A DNA stretch of 31,830 nucleotides from a virus. Positions 15,198-21,908 of the stretch are shown one piece after another (position 1 is the stretch's first letter; each line of letters starts with the position of its first letter). The translations under genes and the position numbers were made by a program. The notes beneath the pieces were generated by a model. It did no database searches, was not told the origin of the DNA, and was given only the letters and a program-made list of their open reading frames with translations. The stretch covers positions 1-31,830 of IMG/VR virus record IMGVR_UViG_3300042945_001048; one strand, written 5' to 3'.

Positions 15198-15614
15198 ATG
15201 GTAACACAGTTCGCTATGGATCTTTTCAATGATCCTTTTTTTATTGGATTCAACAGAGAGTTGGGTCGTTTAAATACAGCACATAAAGTAAATTCACAAT
15301 CATATCCTCCATATGATCTTCTTAAACTAGATGAAGATACATATAGACTATCTGTTGCAGTTGCTGGATTTTCAAAAGAAAACATCAATGTATCAGTAGA
15401 TGATGGAACCTTAATTATTAAAGGTGAAATTGTTGAGGTTACAGATGCTGAAGTTGTTCACAAAGGAATTGCTGGTCGTAAATTTACCCGCACATTTGCT
15501 CTTGGTGAATACATGGAAGTCTCTAGTGCTGACTTAAAGGACGGTATGCTTACAGTTAGCATTGTTCGCATTGTTCCTGAAGAAAAAAAACCAAAGGTCA
15601 TTAAGATCAAATAA
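15198..15614 (+). CDS. Hsp20 small heat-shock chaperone
   Basis: This 138-residue protein is an alpha-crystallin-type chaperone of the IbpA class found in bacteria and many marine and freshwater phages. The N-terminus has FNDPFFIGFNREL (typical of IbpA), the core PPYDLLKLDEDTYRLSVAVA and GFSKENINVSVDDGTLIIKG, and the C-terminal part GRKFTRTFALGEYMEVSSAD, DGMLTVSI and PEEKKPKVIKI, with an I-x-I-like end (VIKIK). It prevents aggregation of unfolded proteins, perhaps in virion assembly. A start at the ATG behind AAAGGGG fits the family. Confidence 0.92.
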   Translation: MVTQFAMDLFNDPFFIGFNRELGRLNTAHKVNSQSYPPYDLLKLDEDTYRLSVAVAGFSKENINVSVDDGTLIIKGEIVEVTDAEVVHKGIAGRKFTRTFALGEYMEVSSADLKDGMLTVSIVRIVPEEKKPKVIKIK

Positions 15615-15669
15615 TTTTATCTAATGTAATTCGACATTTTTATTAGTCTTATCGGTAGATAAACAACCT

Positions 15670-15690
15670 GAGCAAGTTGCAAAACTGCTC
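15670..15690 (+). other. Hairpin with GNRA-type loop
   Basis: GAGCA/TGCTC stem, bulged A, inner GTT/AAC stem and a GCAA tetraloop. It lies 56 nt after the hsp20 stop and directly before the next promoter; the following ATCTTTT is a weak U-tract. It is probably an hsp20 mRNA 3' structure or a weak terminator. Confidence 0.45.
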
Positions 15691-15696
15691 ATCTTT

Positions 15697-15705
15697 TGAT
15701 ATACT
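15697..15705 (+). promoter_or_regulatory. Extended -10 promoter (TGATATACT)
   Basis: TGATATACT is followed by a leader with TAGGAGAG and ATG 15730. It serves the FmdB-like gene. Confidence 0.65.
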
Positions 15706-15729
15706 TAGATATAACCTATAGGAGAGTTT

Positions 15730-15903
15730 ATGCCAAGATATGATTATAAATGCTCTATTTGTTCTTCACAAATTGAGTTTGAAAAAAAATTTGATGAAGA
15801 AAGATATCCAGTATGCTGTAATCAATCTATGCAAAGACTTTGGAGCGCTCCTGCTGCAATTTTCAACGGTAGTGGATTTTATTCAACAGACAATAGAAAG
15901 TAG
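15730..15903 (+). CDS. FmdB-like zinc-ribbon protein
   Basis: A 57-residue ORF reading MPRYDYKCSICSSQIEFEKK, with PVCCNQSMQRLWSAPA and FNGSGFYSTDNRK at the end. This is the FmdB/CxxC regulatory-protein pattern (MPxYDYxCxxC...GSGFYxTD). The first knuckle is intact (C8, C11), while the second is C29-C30 instead of CxxC, so zinc binding may be altered. Family members are found in bacteria and phages, and their molecular role is not well settled. A longer overlapping frame at 15740 is a shadow. GGAGAG precedes the ATG. Confidence 0.85.
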   Translation: MPRYDYKCSICSSQIEFEKKFDEERYPVCCNQSMQRLWSAPAAIFNGSGFYSTDNRK

Positions 15904-15906
15904 GGA

Positions 15907-15912
15907 TATAAT
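15907..15912 (+). promoter_or_regulatory. -10 hexamer for a leaderless transcript
   Basis: TATAAT, 6-nt spacer AGTACT, then ATG 15919, placed 3 nt after the FmdB-like stop. Confidence 0.65.
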
Positions 15913-15918
15913 AGTACT

Positions 15919-16176
15919 ATGACAAACATATTAAAAGATCATCCAAGCATAAAGCCAAAACAATGGTTTTTAGATGCAAAGGATCGTTGTGATAAATGCC
16001 AAGCGCAAGCACTTGTTAAAGTTAAAGGGGCCTCTGGAGAGTTAATGTTTTGTAGTCATCACTACGATAAGATAATGAATAATCCTGAATCATATGCAAA
16101 GATGATGTCTTTTATGTTAGAGGTTATTGATGAGCGTGAAAAGTTAGTTGAAAATAGAGCGATTGGGGCAGTGTAA
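15919..16176 (+). CDS. DUF7455-like zinc-binding protein
   Basis: The 85-residue protein has DRCDKCQAQALVKVKGASGE and LMFCSHHYDK, i.e. CxxC followed by CxHH, a zinc site. I recall the DRCDxCgAQAlVrv...G.L.fCgHH pattern from a widespread actinobacterial family (DUF7455), usually without a function, often near sigma factor or phage genes. The gene is predicted to be leaderless and overlaps the nuclease gene by the base A (TAATG). It supports an actinobacterial host. Confidence 0.75.
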   Translation: MTNILKDHPSIKPKQWFLDAKDRCDKCQAQALVKVKGASGELMFCSHHYDKIMNNPESYAKMMSFMLEVIDEREKLVENRAIGAV

Positions 16177-16583
16177 TGTATCAGTATTTTGTAAAAGAAG
16201 TAAACAATGTTGTTGATGGAGACACTATCGACGTTATTATTGATTTAGGGTTTGACATCTTGTTTGCATCTCGTGTGCGTTTGGCTGGTATTGATACTCC
16301 AGAGTCTCGCACAAAAGATAAGGCTGAAAAAGTTTTAGGTCTTGAATCTAAAGAATATTTAAAAAAGTATCTTAAAGATGCTAAGTCTGTTGTTATTAAA
16401 ACTGAAAAAATAAACTCAACTGAAAAGTTTGGTCGTATCCTTGGTTGGATATACATAAATGGCGACACAGAATCGTTAAACGATAAGATGATTAATGATG
16501 GCTATGCCTGGGGATACATGGGAGATACCAAAGTAAAAGATTTTGAAGCACTAAAAAAGGCTAGATTAAAGTCTGGCAAATGA
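16176..16583 (+). CDS. Staphylococcal-nuclease-like thermonuclease
   Basis: This 135-residue protein is an OB-fold nuclease of the SNase family: VVDGDTIDVIIDLGF, RVRLAGIDTPESR, EKFGRILGWIY and SLNDKMINDGYAWGY. The catalytic positions R35, D40, E43 and R87 are present (by coincidence with the same numbers as in S. aureus nuclease), as is a metal-binding DGD. The enzyme cuts DNA or RNA at A/T-rich sites using calcium. Without a signal peptide it would act inside the cell, perhaps degrading host DNA. It overlaps the thioredoxin gene by 4 nt. Confidence 0.9.
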   Translation: MYQYFVKEVNNVVDGDTIDVIIDLGFDILFASRVRLAGIDTPESRTKDKAEKVLGLESKEYLKKYLKDAKSVVIKTEKINSTEKFGRILGWIYINGDTESLNDKMINDGYAWGYMGDTKVKDFEALKKARLKSGK

Positions 16584-16837
16584 AGTCAATACTTTACTTT
16601 ACGGCAGATTGGTGTCAGCCTTGTAAAAAAGTAAAACCAATTGTTGAAGATTTAAACAGAGAGTCCTTCCCTGGTATTTTTCAAATAATTGACGTAGATA
16701 TAGAAAACGAAATGGCTAAAACTTTTGAAATTCGTTCTATACCAACATTTATTTTACTTACAGATGGCAAAGAAATTAATAGAATAACTGGATTACAAAC
16801 TAAAAAGTCATTGTTGGAGTTTATTAAAAATGAGTAA
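16580..16837 (+). CDS. Thioredoxin / glutaredoxin-like protein
   Basis: This 85-residue thioredoxin-fold protein has the redox motif WCQPC (C12, C15) in FTADWCQPCKKVKPI and the cis-proline stretch RSIPTFILLTDGKE. CQPC differs from the usual CGPC, which may change redox potential. It is shorter than bacterial Trx (about 105), like phage thioredoxins. Likely partners are the phage peroxidase-like protein and host or phage ribonucleotide reductase (not in this window). ATGA overlap with the nuclease gene; it overlaps the next by 8 nt. Confidence 0.9.
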   Translation: MKSILYFTADWCQPCKKVKPIVEDLNRESFPGIFQIIDVDIENEMAKTFEIRSIPTFILLTDGKEINRITGLQTKKSLLEFIKNE

Positions 16838-17165
16838 TGAAGAAGAAGAAATGATTGAAAAACTTATTCTTAATGGCGGATTAGAAACTGTGGGAATTGA
16901 TCAAGAAACTGGAGAACTTTTATATTCTTTTACTCCTAAAATTAAAAATCTTATGCCAGATCTATACGATGAGCATATAACAGACGTTAATTCTTGTGTT
17001 ATGAAATTATGGGAAAAAAGATTTTTAGAAATAGATTTTTTTGCTGAAGAACCAATTATTACTTTGTCTGAAAAAGCGTTTGATAAGGTAGCAGTAGAGG
17101 CTTTATCTAAAAAAGATAGGTGGAATCTTTTTGAAATTATACGACTCTTGCACCCTAAAACCTGA
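16830..17165 (+). CDS. Small phage protein, unknown function
   Basis: This 111-residue soluble protein has an acidic N-terminus (MSNEEEEMIEKLILNGGLET) and a helical C-terminal half with WEKRFLEIDFFAEEP. I remember such proteins in phages near tail or portal gene clusters, but no function is known to me. Its stop lies beside the promoter of the next gene. Confidence 0.6.
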   Translation: MSNEEEEMIEKLILNGGLETVGIDQETGELLYSFTPKIKNLMPDLYDEHITDVNSCVMKLWEKRFLEIDFFAEEPIITLSEKAFDKVAVEALSKKDRWNLFEIIRLLHPKT

Positions 17166-17171
17166 TATAAT
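17163..17171 (+). promoter_or_regulatory. Extended -10 promoter, leaderless
   Basis: TGA TATAAT, 6-nt spacer ACTAAT, then ATG 17178; TGA is also the stop of the preceding gene. Confidence 0.7.
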
Positions 17172-17177
17172 ACTAAT

Positions 17178-18128
17178 ATGCCATATCGTATAGGTGCTAA
17201 AGGGTCATTCGGTTGTTCAGGCTACCCTGCTTTAAAAGAAGGTACAAATGAGGTTATGGGTTGCCATAAAACTCGTAGTGAAGCAGCAGCACAAATTTAT
17301 GCAATCAATCGTTCCGAAGGGAATATAGGGAAAAGTATGAATGAAATTAAAGAGGGCGACTTCGTAACATATATGGGTGAAGATGATGAAATGATGGTTG
17401 GTCGTGTTGAGTACGTAATGACTAACGCAGGATTACTTGGATTACCAGGATCAGAATATTCCATGGAATATATGGAAGACGATAAGCCAGTTATTGTTCG
17501 CAAATATAAAGAAGAAGATGGCGGATGGAAAGAAAAGCCATATGTCTCTTACCACCGTATGTCTCAAGTTATTAAAATTGAATCACTATCTGTATCAGTA
17601 GATCTTGTAGTTGAAATGGGCTCTAACGGATCTGGAATCCCATTGACAGCAGATCCTAAAACTTTAATAGAAATGTATAATGTTCAAGTTGAAAAATTAA
17701 ATGAAAAAATTAGCAAATCATATTCTTCAGATAATGAAGAAGAAGATAAATGGGATAATATGGAAAAAAAATGCTGGGTTGGATATGAACAACGTGGCAT
17801 GAAAGATAAAGGTGGGCGAATGGTTCCTAACTGTGTTCCAGTTGGAAAGACATATGATATGGATGATGAAATGGAAAAAGCAAAAGAACCAAACTATGGC
17901 GAGTTTATTAAGCCTCGTAGAGGTGGATCAACACCATCTAATCCAAAGTTATATGCAAGAGTAGTACAGGCAGCAAAAGATAAATTTGATGTTTATCCAT
18001 CTGCGGTTGCTAATTCTTGGGTAGTTCAAGAATACAAGCGTCGTGGTGGCACATACAAATCAGAGTCACAATCTACAACAAAAAGTATTTGGGATGGATC
18101 TTTTAATCCTCTAAGGTTTGAAAAATAA
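17178..18128 (+). CDS. Multi-domain phage protein (DUF5872-like end)
   Basis: This 316-residue protein has four distinct parts. Residues 1-50 carry GSFGCSGYPALKEG and MGCHKTRSEAAAQIYAINRS. Residues 58-150 are a beta-rich part (GDFVTYMGEDDEMMVGRVEY), similar to short hypervariable modules in phage morphogenesis proteins. Around 197-222 is a short Cys box, KCWVGYEQRGMK followed by GGRMVPNCVP, and 245-300 holds KLYARVVQAAKDKFDVYP and SAVANSWVVQEYKRRGG, typical of a DUF5872-like domain. I recall these modules in phage capsid-protease or structural accessory proteins, so a morphogenesis role is likely but unproven. Predicted to be leaderless. Confidence 0.6.
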   Translation: MPYRIGAKGSFGCSGYPALKEGTNEVMGCHKTRSEAAAQIYAINRSEGNIGKSMNEIKEGDFVTYMGEDDEMMVGRVEYVMTNAGLLGLPGSEYSMEYMEDDKPVIVRKYKEEDGGWKEKPYVSYHRMSQVIKIESLSVSVDLVVEMGSNGSGIPLTADPKTLIEMYNVQVEKLNEKISKSYSSDNEEEDKWDNMEKKCWVGYEQRGMKDKGGRMVPNCVPVGKTYDMDDEMEKAKEPNYGEFIKPRRGGSTPSNPKLYARVVQAAKDKFDVYPSAVANSWVVQEYKRRGGTYKSESQSTTKSIWDGSFNPLRFEK

Positions 18129-18286
18129 TGGCTAATAGATCTTCAGGTTCTTATTTTAAAAACAGCGCTTTTAATTCTTTACAAATTAAGAATGGCAGAA
18201 TTGTTCGTTTAAGAAAAGACGGTACTGTAAAGGCCGATCTTGGTCCGTACACAAAAACAAAGGTAGGGGTAACTCATGGCAAATAA
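18128..18286 (+). CDS. 52-residue basic protein
   Basis: A short ORF whose ATG overlaps the stop of the previous gene (TAATG). The product (MANRSSGSYFKNSAFNSLQI ... VRLRKDGTVKADLGPYTK) is basic and has an IKNGRIVRLRKDGTVKADLG segment that looks like a beta hairpin. No family is recognised. It overlaps the next tiny gene by 11 nt, arguing for a real translated operon. Confidence 0.55.
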   Translation: MANRSSGSYFKNSAFNSLQIKNGRIVRLRKDGTVKADLGPYTKTKVGVTHGK

Positions 18287-18380
18287 AGAACAAAAAGGAA
18301 ATGCTAATAAAAAGAAAGAGCCAAAAATGACTCTTAAAGAAAAACGTGTTGCTAAACAAGAAAAAAAGAAGTCAAAATGA
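18276..18380 (+). CDS. 34-residue Lys-rich peptide
   Basis: ORF ATG-TGA preceded by AGGGG. About half of its residues are lysine or glutamine and the rest mostly polar, with no hydrophobic core (ANKEQKGNANKKKEPKM, then KEKRVAKQEKKKSK). It may bind nucleic acid or be a weakly expressed coupling ORF. Coding status rests on the Shine-Dalgarno and on overlaps of 11 and 4 nt with its neighbours. Confidence 0.45.
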   Translation: MANKEQKGNANKKKEPKMTLKEKRVAKQEKKKSK

Positions 18381-18484
18381 GTACATTTTATTTCTTGCAT
18401 TCATTAGCAATAGGTTTGTTAATGATCGGATCATTTTTTTGGGGTAAATCTTATGAAACAAAAAGGGTAAAGAAAAATGGCTGA
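18377..18484 (+). CDS. 35-residue membrane micro-protein
   Basis: ATGA overlap with the Lys-rich ORF. The product has one hydrophobic stretch (FYFLHSLAIGLLMIGSFFW, residues 4-22) and a basic tail (YETKRVKKNG), predicted to be a single-pass membrane peptide. It overlaps the next gene by 8 nt. Function unknown. Confidence 0.5.
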   Translation: MSTFYFLHSLAIGLLMIGSFFWGKSYETKRVKKNG

Positions 18485-18848
18485 TACATACACTCCTAAT
18501 GCTGGTATGAAGGCTGCTGCTCGTCGTGCTTTAAAGTGGAAAGAAGATGGTAAAGCAACTGGTGCTGGAACTCCTGTTGGTTGGGGTAGAGCAACAGATA
18601 TAGTTGCTGGTAGATCAATGTCTTTAAGTACTGTTAAACGTATGTTTTCATTTTTTTCCCGTCATGAAGTAGATAAAAAAGGAAAAGGTTTTTATGATGG
18701 TCCAGAGTTTCCATCTAATGGAAGAATTATGTGGGATGCCTGGGGTGGAGATGCAGGATTTGCTTGGAGCCGTGCCATTACAGAAAGAGAAAAGAAACAA
18801 GTTGAAAAGGTTTGGAACGGAAGTCCATTTAGTTTTAAAAAGGGGTAA
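18477..18848 (+). CDS. Conserved-looking phage protein
   Basis: The 123-residue protein contains MKAAARRALKWKEDGKATGA, GRATDIVAGRSMSLSTVKRM and FFSRHEVDKKGKGFYDG. I recall this pattern (AARRAL.W...G...G...A..I..G..MS..TVKRM..FF.RHE) as a small domain found alone or attached to phage morphogenesis or head-protease proteins; the segment around residues 38-58 resembles a HTH. No precise function. Four consecutive overlapping small ORFs precede it. Confidence 0.65.
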   Translation: MADTYTPNAGMKAAARRALKWKEDGKATGAGTPVGWGRATDIVAGRSMSLSTVKRMFSFFSRHEVDKKGKGFYDGPEFPSNGRIMWDAWGGDAGFAWSRAITEREKKQVEKVWNGSPFSFKKG

Positions 18849-18850
18849 AA

Positions 18851-19024
18851 GTGGAGGATTTAAGCCTAGAAGAAATAAAACAGTTAGTTATTTTTTATAA
18901 ACAAAAAAGCGCAGATCTTGAATTTAATTTGTTGCAGTTGCAGATAAAGTTAAATAGGATTACTGCGCTTCAAGACACTGTAGAATTACAAGAAAGCAGT
19001 GATTCTGCTTTAGGTAAAAAATAA
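18851..19024 (+). CDS. 57-residue coiled-coil protein, GTG start
   Basis: ORF beginning at GTG, 2 nt after the previous stop, with GGGG 6-9 nt upstream. The product (MEDLSLEEIKQLVIFYKQKS, then DLEFNLLQLQIKLNRITALQ) has regular hydrophobic heptads predicting one coiled-coil helix. Short helical phage proteins of this type can be scaffolding or regulatory subunits. No family recognised. Confidence 0.5.
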   Translation: MEDLSLEEIKQLVIFYKQKSADLEFNLLQLQIKLNRITALQDTVELQESSDSALGKK

Positions 19025-19036
19025 AATATTACGATA

Positions 19037-19450
19037 ATGCAAGAATTAATAGGAATATTCTTGACATTAGGCGTTTTTTGGGTTATAATTAATAGAACAA
19101 AAAAGACTGAAAAAAAGAAAACTTTAATAACCTTGTCTCGCCAAAGCGATGTGCATAAATTGTTAAAACATTTTTTTTCAATTTCTTTAGCAAGTAATGA
19201 TAACTCTACGCAGTTGACAAAGCATAGACAAAAAGGTATGATTAGAGTTATTGTTTTAGGTAATCAGGCTTACTGGGTATCTAACAATAAATTTTATGTT
19301 GCAGAGGCTATTAATGGTGAGGTACAAAAAAGCACTACAAAGCCAGTAGACATAGATAATTTGTCAAAAGTAGATTTAGATAAGATGTTGTTTATACTAG
19401 ATAGTTTAAAGGATGGGAAAAGAAATGATCGTGGCAGTTCAGGGAACTAA
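19037..19450 (+). CDS. Membrane-anchored phage protein
   Basis: This 137-residue protein has an N-terminal membrane segment (LIGIFLTLGVFWVIIN, 4-19) followed by a basic stop-transfer (RTKKTEKKK), giving a cytoplasmic domain of about 110 residues. The domain is beta-rich with MIRVIVLGNQAYWVSNNKFY. No function recognised. No Shine-Dalgarno is visible before ATG 19037. The end overlaps the next gene by 26 nt. Confidence 0.6.
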   Translation: MQELIGIFLTLGVFWVIINRTKKTEKKKTLITLSRQSDVHKLLKHFFSISLASNDNSTQLTKHRQKGMIRVIVLGNQAYWVSNNKFYVAEAINGEVQKSTTKPVDIDNLSKVDLDKMLFILDSLKDGKRNDRGSSGN

Positions 19451-19775
19451 TGAGTTCAATGACTATGGAGTTTTTATTCGCTCCATGGGTGTTGCTATGT
19501 CAAATATGAGCCAAGAGGATAAAGAGTTTATTATTTATTCTGCTGGTCCTACAAGAGTAAATTCTTTTGTTTCAGAATTTTCTAATGTATCAGAAAAAGG
19601 AATGAAAGCAAGAGGAAAAAAAATAAAATTCTATAAGGTTGCTCCACTTTGGTTAAAAGAAAATTTAAAACAAATAAATTATTTTGCATTTTTAAGCAAG
19701 CCAAACGAAAGCATGTCTAAGTTAGTTTCAGAAGCACAACTACAAAATGTAGAAATTGGTATATTTAAATACTAG
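19425..19775 (+). CDS. Possible Rossmann/SLOG-like phage protein
   Basis: This 116-residue protein starts with a strand and turn, MIVAVQGTNEFNDYGVFIRS, then EFIIYSAGPTRVNSFVSEFS, which resembles the first units of SLOG/DUF2493-like nucleotide-binding proteins (xVaVtGxrdFxDY ... vvxGxaxGaD). Basic KARGKKIKFYKVAPLW and a final FAFLSKP strand continue the alternating pattern. ATG 19425 is preferred to the in-frame ATG 19413 because GGGAAAAG precedes it. The assignment is weak. Confidence 0.55.
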   Translation: MIVAVQGTNEFNDYGVFIRSMGVAMSNMSQEDKEFIIYSAGPTRVNSFVSEFSNVSEKGMKARGKKIKFYKVAPLWLKENLKQINYFAFLSKPNESMSKLVSEAQLQNVEIGIFKY

Positions 19776-19784
19776 GGGGTATTT

Positions 19785-19994
19785 ATGTTTATTAGAAGTT
19801 TGAATACTATGGAAAAAATTGTTTCCAAAAATAATAATTTACTTTGGAATGGATGGGATGTTATTGATTTAAAAGAATCAGACATTGCAAAAACATCCCC
19901 AAAAGGCATTAGGGTAAAAGATAAATGGTATGTTCATAAAATTTATTCACCTAGTCGCAATGGTTGGGATATTCCAAACAAGTATCGAGATTAA
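19785..19994 (+). CDS. Small conserved-looking phage protein
   Basis: This 69-residue protein follows AGGGGG. The sequence MFIRSLNTMEKIVSKNNNLL and WNGWDVIDLKESDIAK, ending WDIPNKYRD, matches a family I remember from actinobacterial phages, where it has no assigned role. It overlaps no upstream gene and ends 2 nt before the whiB ATG. Confidence 0.65.
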   Translation: MFIRSLNTMEKIVSKNNNLLWNGWDVIDLKESDIAKTSPKGIRVKDKWYVHKIYSPSRNGWDIPNKYRD

Positions 19995-19996
19995 AA

Positions 19997-20281
19997 ATGA
20001 AACAGCATTTATGGAAAGATAACGCTATTTGTTTAGGACTTGAAACTAATATTTATTTTGATAAATATGAAGACAGTCCTGATAGTAGAGGAGTAGTTGA
20101 CTCTATGTGCCAAATGTGTCCAGTAGCCAAAACTTGTTTTGCTGTAGGCATATCTGGAAAAGAGTGGGGAGTTTGGGGCGGTGTATACTTAGAAAATGGA
20201 GAAGTGTCAAGAGAGTTTAACAACCACAAAACTAAACAAGACTGGTCAGTTACTTGGCAGTCATTAACAATGGAAAAATAA
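19997..20281 (+). CDS. WhiB-family Fe-S transcription regulator
   Basis: The 94-residue protein has the WhiB (Wbl) signature. Four cysteines, C12 (NAICLG) and C38, C41, C47 (CQMCPVAKTC), bind a 4Fe-4S cluster; GVWGGVYLENG (58-68) is the conserved G-[VI]-W-G-G turn that contacts sigma factor region 4, and a basic tail follows (NNHKTKQ). Wbl proteins occur only in Actinobacteria and their phages and control transcription with SigA. Phage homologues can block septation or superinfection. ATG 19997 is chosen because the family begins near W-x-D-x-A-x-C; an upstream in-frame ATG at 19964 overlaps the previous gene. The neighbouring genes share no obvious WhiB site. Confidence 0.92.
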   Translation: MKQHLWKDNAICLGLETNIYFDKYEDSPDSRGVVDSMCQMCPVAKTCFAVGISGKEWGVWGGVYLENGEVSREFNNHKTKQDWSVTWQSLTMEK

Positions 20282-20511
20282 TGTATACAGATAAAATGAA
20301 AATGGCTTTTCATTCAATACCATCCCCTAAAAATTTTAAGGTAGACATTATAGACAACGAATATTTTATTACAGTTAAGGCCAATGAGGCTATGTTTATG
20401 CGTTTATTTGACACAGATAAGCGACAAGCGATAGAATATATGGTAAGAGTAAAAAAGGCTTTAGAAGATAATGGAGCAATAGTTATGATTACTAGAGAGG
20501 CTATCAAATAA
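20281..20511 (+). CDS. Small phage protein, unknown function
   Basis: This 76-residue protein starts on the last base of the whiB stop (TAATG). MKMAFHSIPSPKNFKVDIID is followed by a strand-helix pattern (YFITVKANEAMFMRLFDTDK) and a C-terminal helix. No recognised family; an upstream in-frame start at 20254 inside whiB is discarded. It ends on the start base of the glycosylase-like gene. Confidence 0.6.
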   Translation: MYTDKMKMAFHSIPSPKNFKVDIIDNEYFITVKANEAMFMRLFDTDKRQAIEYMVRVKKALEDNGAIVMITREAIK

Positions 20512-21005
20512 TGCAAACCTTTCTACCTTATAAAGATTATGACCAATGTGCAAAAATATTAGACAATAAAAGATTAAATAAACAAATATTAGAAGCCTAT
20601 CAGATACTTAAGGTTTTATCTGGTCAATCTCCTTCAGGCGCTTGGCGTAATCATCCAGCGGTATTGATGTGGAAAAACTCTGAATATTCACTACGTACTT
20701 ATGCTAAAGCCATGATTACAGAGGCTAAGGTAAGGGGTATTAAGACAGACAAGAATGAGGCCAATATAGAGGCTCTAGAGGCCGTTTGTGGGCAGATTTG
20801 GGGTACTAATAAGCCAGTCTGGAATAAGCCATCTCACATAAACCGTGTAAATATCACTCATAGGGCTAACCTATATCGTAAAGATCCTATTTACTACGCT
20901 GAGTTTTATTTAGACACTAAGAACGAGTATAATAGACCTTGCTGTGATAAATGTTTATACTATTGGGCAACGCATGTTGATAAAAGATTATTGGGGGTAG
21001 CGTAA
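20511..21005 (+). CDS. Pyrimidine-dimer glycosylase-like protein
   Basis: This 164-residue protein has the pattern MQTFLPYKDYDQCAKILDNK, RLNKQILEAYQIL and AWRNHPAVLMWKNSEYSL that I associate with the actinobacterial MSMEG_6728-type pyrimidine dimer DNA glycosylase family, which shares the T4 endonuclease V fold. The conserved N-terminal segment would carry the catalytic residue; the later C-x2-C near residue 146 (CCDKC) is an addition that could bind zinc. Such an enzyme would start base-excision repair of UV-damaged phage DNA, plausible for a surface-water phage. The family call comes from motif memory and is moderate. Confidence 0.6.
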   Translation: MQTFLPYKDYDQCAKILDNKRLNKQILEAYQILKVLSGQSPSGAWRNHPAVLMWKNSEYSLRTYAKAMITEAKVRGIKTDKNEANIEALEAVCGQIWGTNKPVWNKPSHINRVNITHRANLYRKDPIYYAEFYLDTKNEYNRPCCDKCLYYWATHVDKRLLGVA

Positions 21006-21433
21006 TGCAAAATGGTTTATTAATATTTTTTGCATTGTTGTCTATTTCATTTGCTATATCATACTTAGCAGTATTATCTAAGTTAAAAAGTCTTAGTATA
21101 TCTTCCGCTCAATTATTTTTAGAAAATCTTAAACTTAGCCAGCACATTGAATCTATAAAAGCAAATCAAGAATTAACTGATAATGATATACACAGAGAAA
21201 ACTTTATTAAATTTTTATCAGACTCTCGTGATTGGGCTTTTACATATATTGAGGATGTTCAAAATGGTTTAAATAAATTTGTTGAAGAGGTTGATCCAAC
21301 TATTAACTATTTCCTTAATTTTAGTTCTATAACAGAAGGAGATCCTTTAAACGATAGTATGAAAAAAATATCTACTGCCTACAAGGATCTAAAAAAGTTT
21401 TTGCCAAATGAATCAGAAATAAAAAATACATGA
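21005..21433 (+). CDS. Membrane-anchored coiled-coil phage protein
   Basis: This 142-residue protein has an N-terminal membrane segment (LLIFFALLSISFAISYLAVL, residues 5-24) and an extended helical, acidic cytoplasmic or periplasmic domain with FIKFLSDSRDWAFTYIEDVQ near residue 70. The RDWAFxYIEdVQ piece recurs in phage proteins of this size that I recall, without a function. It overlaps the XapX gene by the ATGA motif at 21430. Confidence 0.6.
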   Translation: MQNGLLIFFALLSISFAISYLAVLSKLKSLSISSAQLFLENLKLSQHIESIKANQELTDNDIHRENFIKFLSDSRDWAFTYIEDVQNGLNKFVEEVDPTINYFLNFSSITEGDPLNDSMKKISTAYKDLKKFLPNESEIKNT

Positions 21434-21588
21434 GGGATATATTTCTTTCAGTATTAACAGGTTTTGGGTGCGGTATCGTGTTTGCTGCATTCAAATTGCC
21501 AGTACCAGCACCACCAGTTTTTGCGGGAGTCGCAGGAATTATTGGGCTTTGGATTGGCTTTACAACACTAACACGAATTATATCCTAG
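21430..21588 (+). CDS. XapX-domain membrane protein
   Basis: This 52-residue ORF gives MRDIFLSVLTGFGCGIVFAA, then FKLPVPAPPVFAGVAGIIGL and WIGFTT. The core (LPVPAPPxxAGVxGIxG) is the XapX domain, a two-helix membrane motif. Its function is unclear in bacteria; in phages it may be a small membrane effector. It is translated from the ATGA overlap and precedes a gene with a perfect Shine-Dalgarno. Confidence 0.8.
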   Translation: MRDIFLSVLTGFGCGIVFAAFKLPVPAPPVFAGVAGIIGLWIGFTTLTRIIS

Positions 21589-21596
21589 GAGGAATA

Positions 21597-21860
21597 ATGA
21601 ATAACTTACTAAACGATAAGACAAAAGCAATGCTAGCGTCCTACGGTCGCTCAGTTCTTGCATCTGGTCTTGCACTATACATGGCTGGCGTAACAGATCC
21701 AAAAGATTTGTGGGCTGCACTAGTTGCTGCTGTAGCGCCCGTTGCGTTAAGAGCGCTAAATCCTGCAGATAAAGCATTTGGCATCTTGCCTTCCGCTGCT
21801 GAGGTTGATAAGGCTCTTAAGTCTGCAAAAGCAAAAGTAAAGAAAGTTACTAAAAAGTAA
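21597..21860 (+). CDS. Holin-like phage membrane protein
   Basis: This 87-residue protein starts at ATG after AGGAGG with 6-nt spacing. An upstream in-frame start at 21468 lies inside XapX and is rejected. It has two moderately hydrophobic stretches (ASYGRSVLASGLALYMAGV and WAALVAAVAPVALRALNP) and a Lys-rich tail (KALKSAKAKVKKVTKK). The pattern resembles holin-like proteins I recall in actinobacteriophages, which pore the membrane for the endolysin. The distance to the endolysin (9.7 kb) is unusual, so the role is uncertain. A terminator follows. Confidence 0.6.
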   Translation: MNNLLNDKTKAMLASYGRSVLASGLALYMAGVTDPKDLWAALVAAVAPVALRALNPADKAFGILPSAAEVDKALKSAKAKVKKVTKK

Positions 21861-21877
21861 TTTATCTTTTATCAGAT

Positions 21878-21904
21878 AGCCAGTCTAGAGATAGGCTGGC
21901 TTTT
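21878..21904 (+). terminator. Rho-independent terminator
   Basis: AGCCAG / CTGGCT stem around a 12-nt internal part, followed by TTTT. It closes the long rightward region; the leftward glycan operon ends 5 nt beyond, at 21909. Confidence 0.8.
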
Positions 21905-21908
21905 CTGT

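Noticed and set aside
15740-15922. 60-residue ORF (+) overlapping the FmdB-like gene
   Set aside because: It is an out-of-frame shadow; the 15730-15903 frame has a Shine-Dalgarno, CxxC and the GSGFYxTD family motif.
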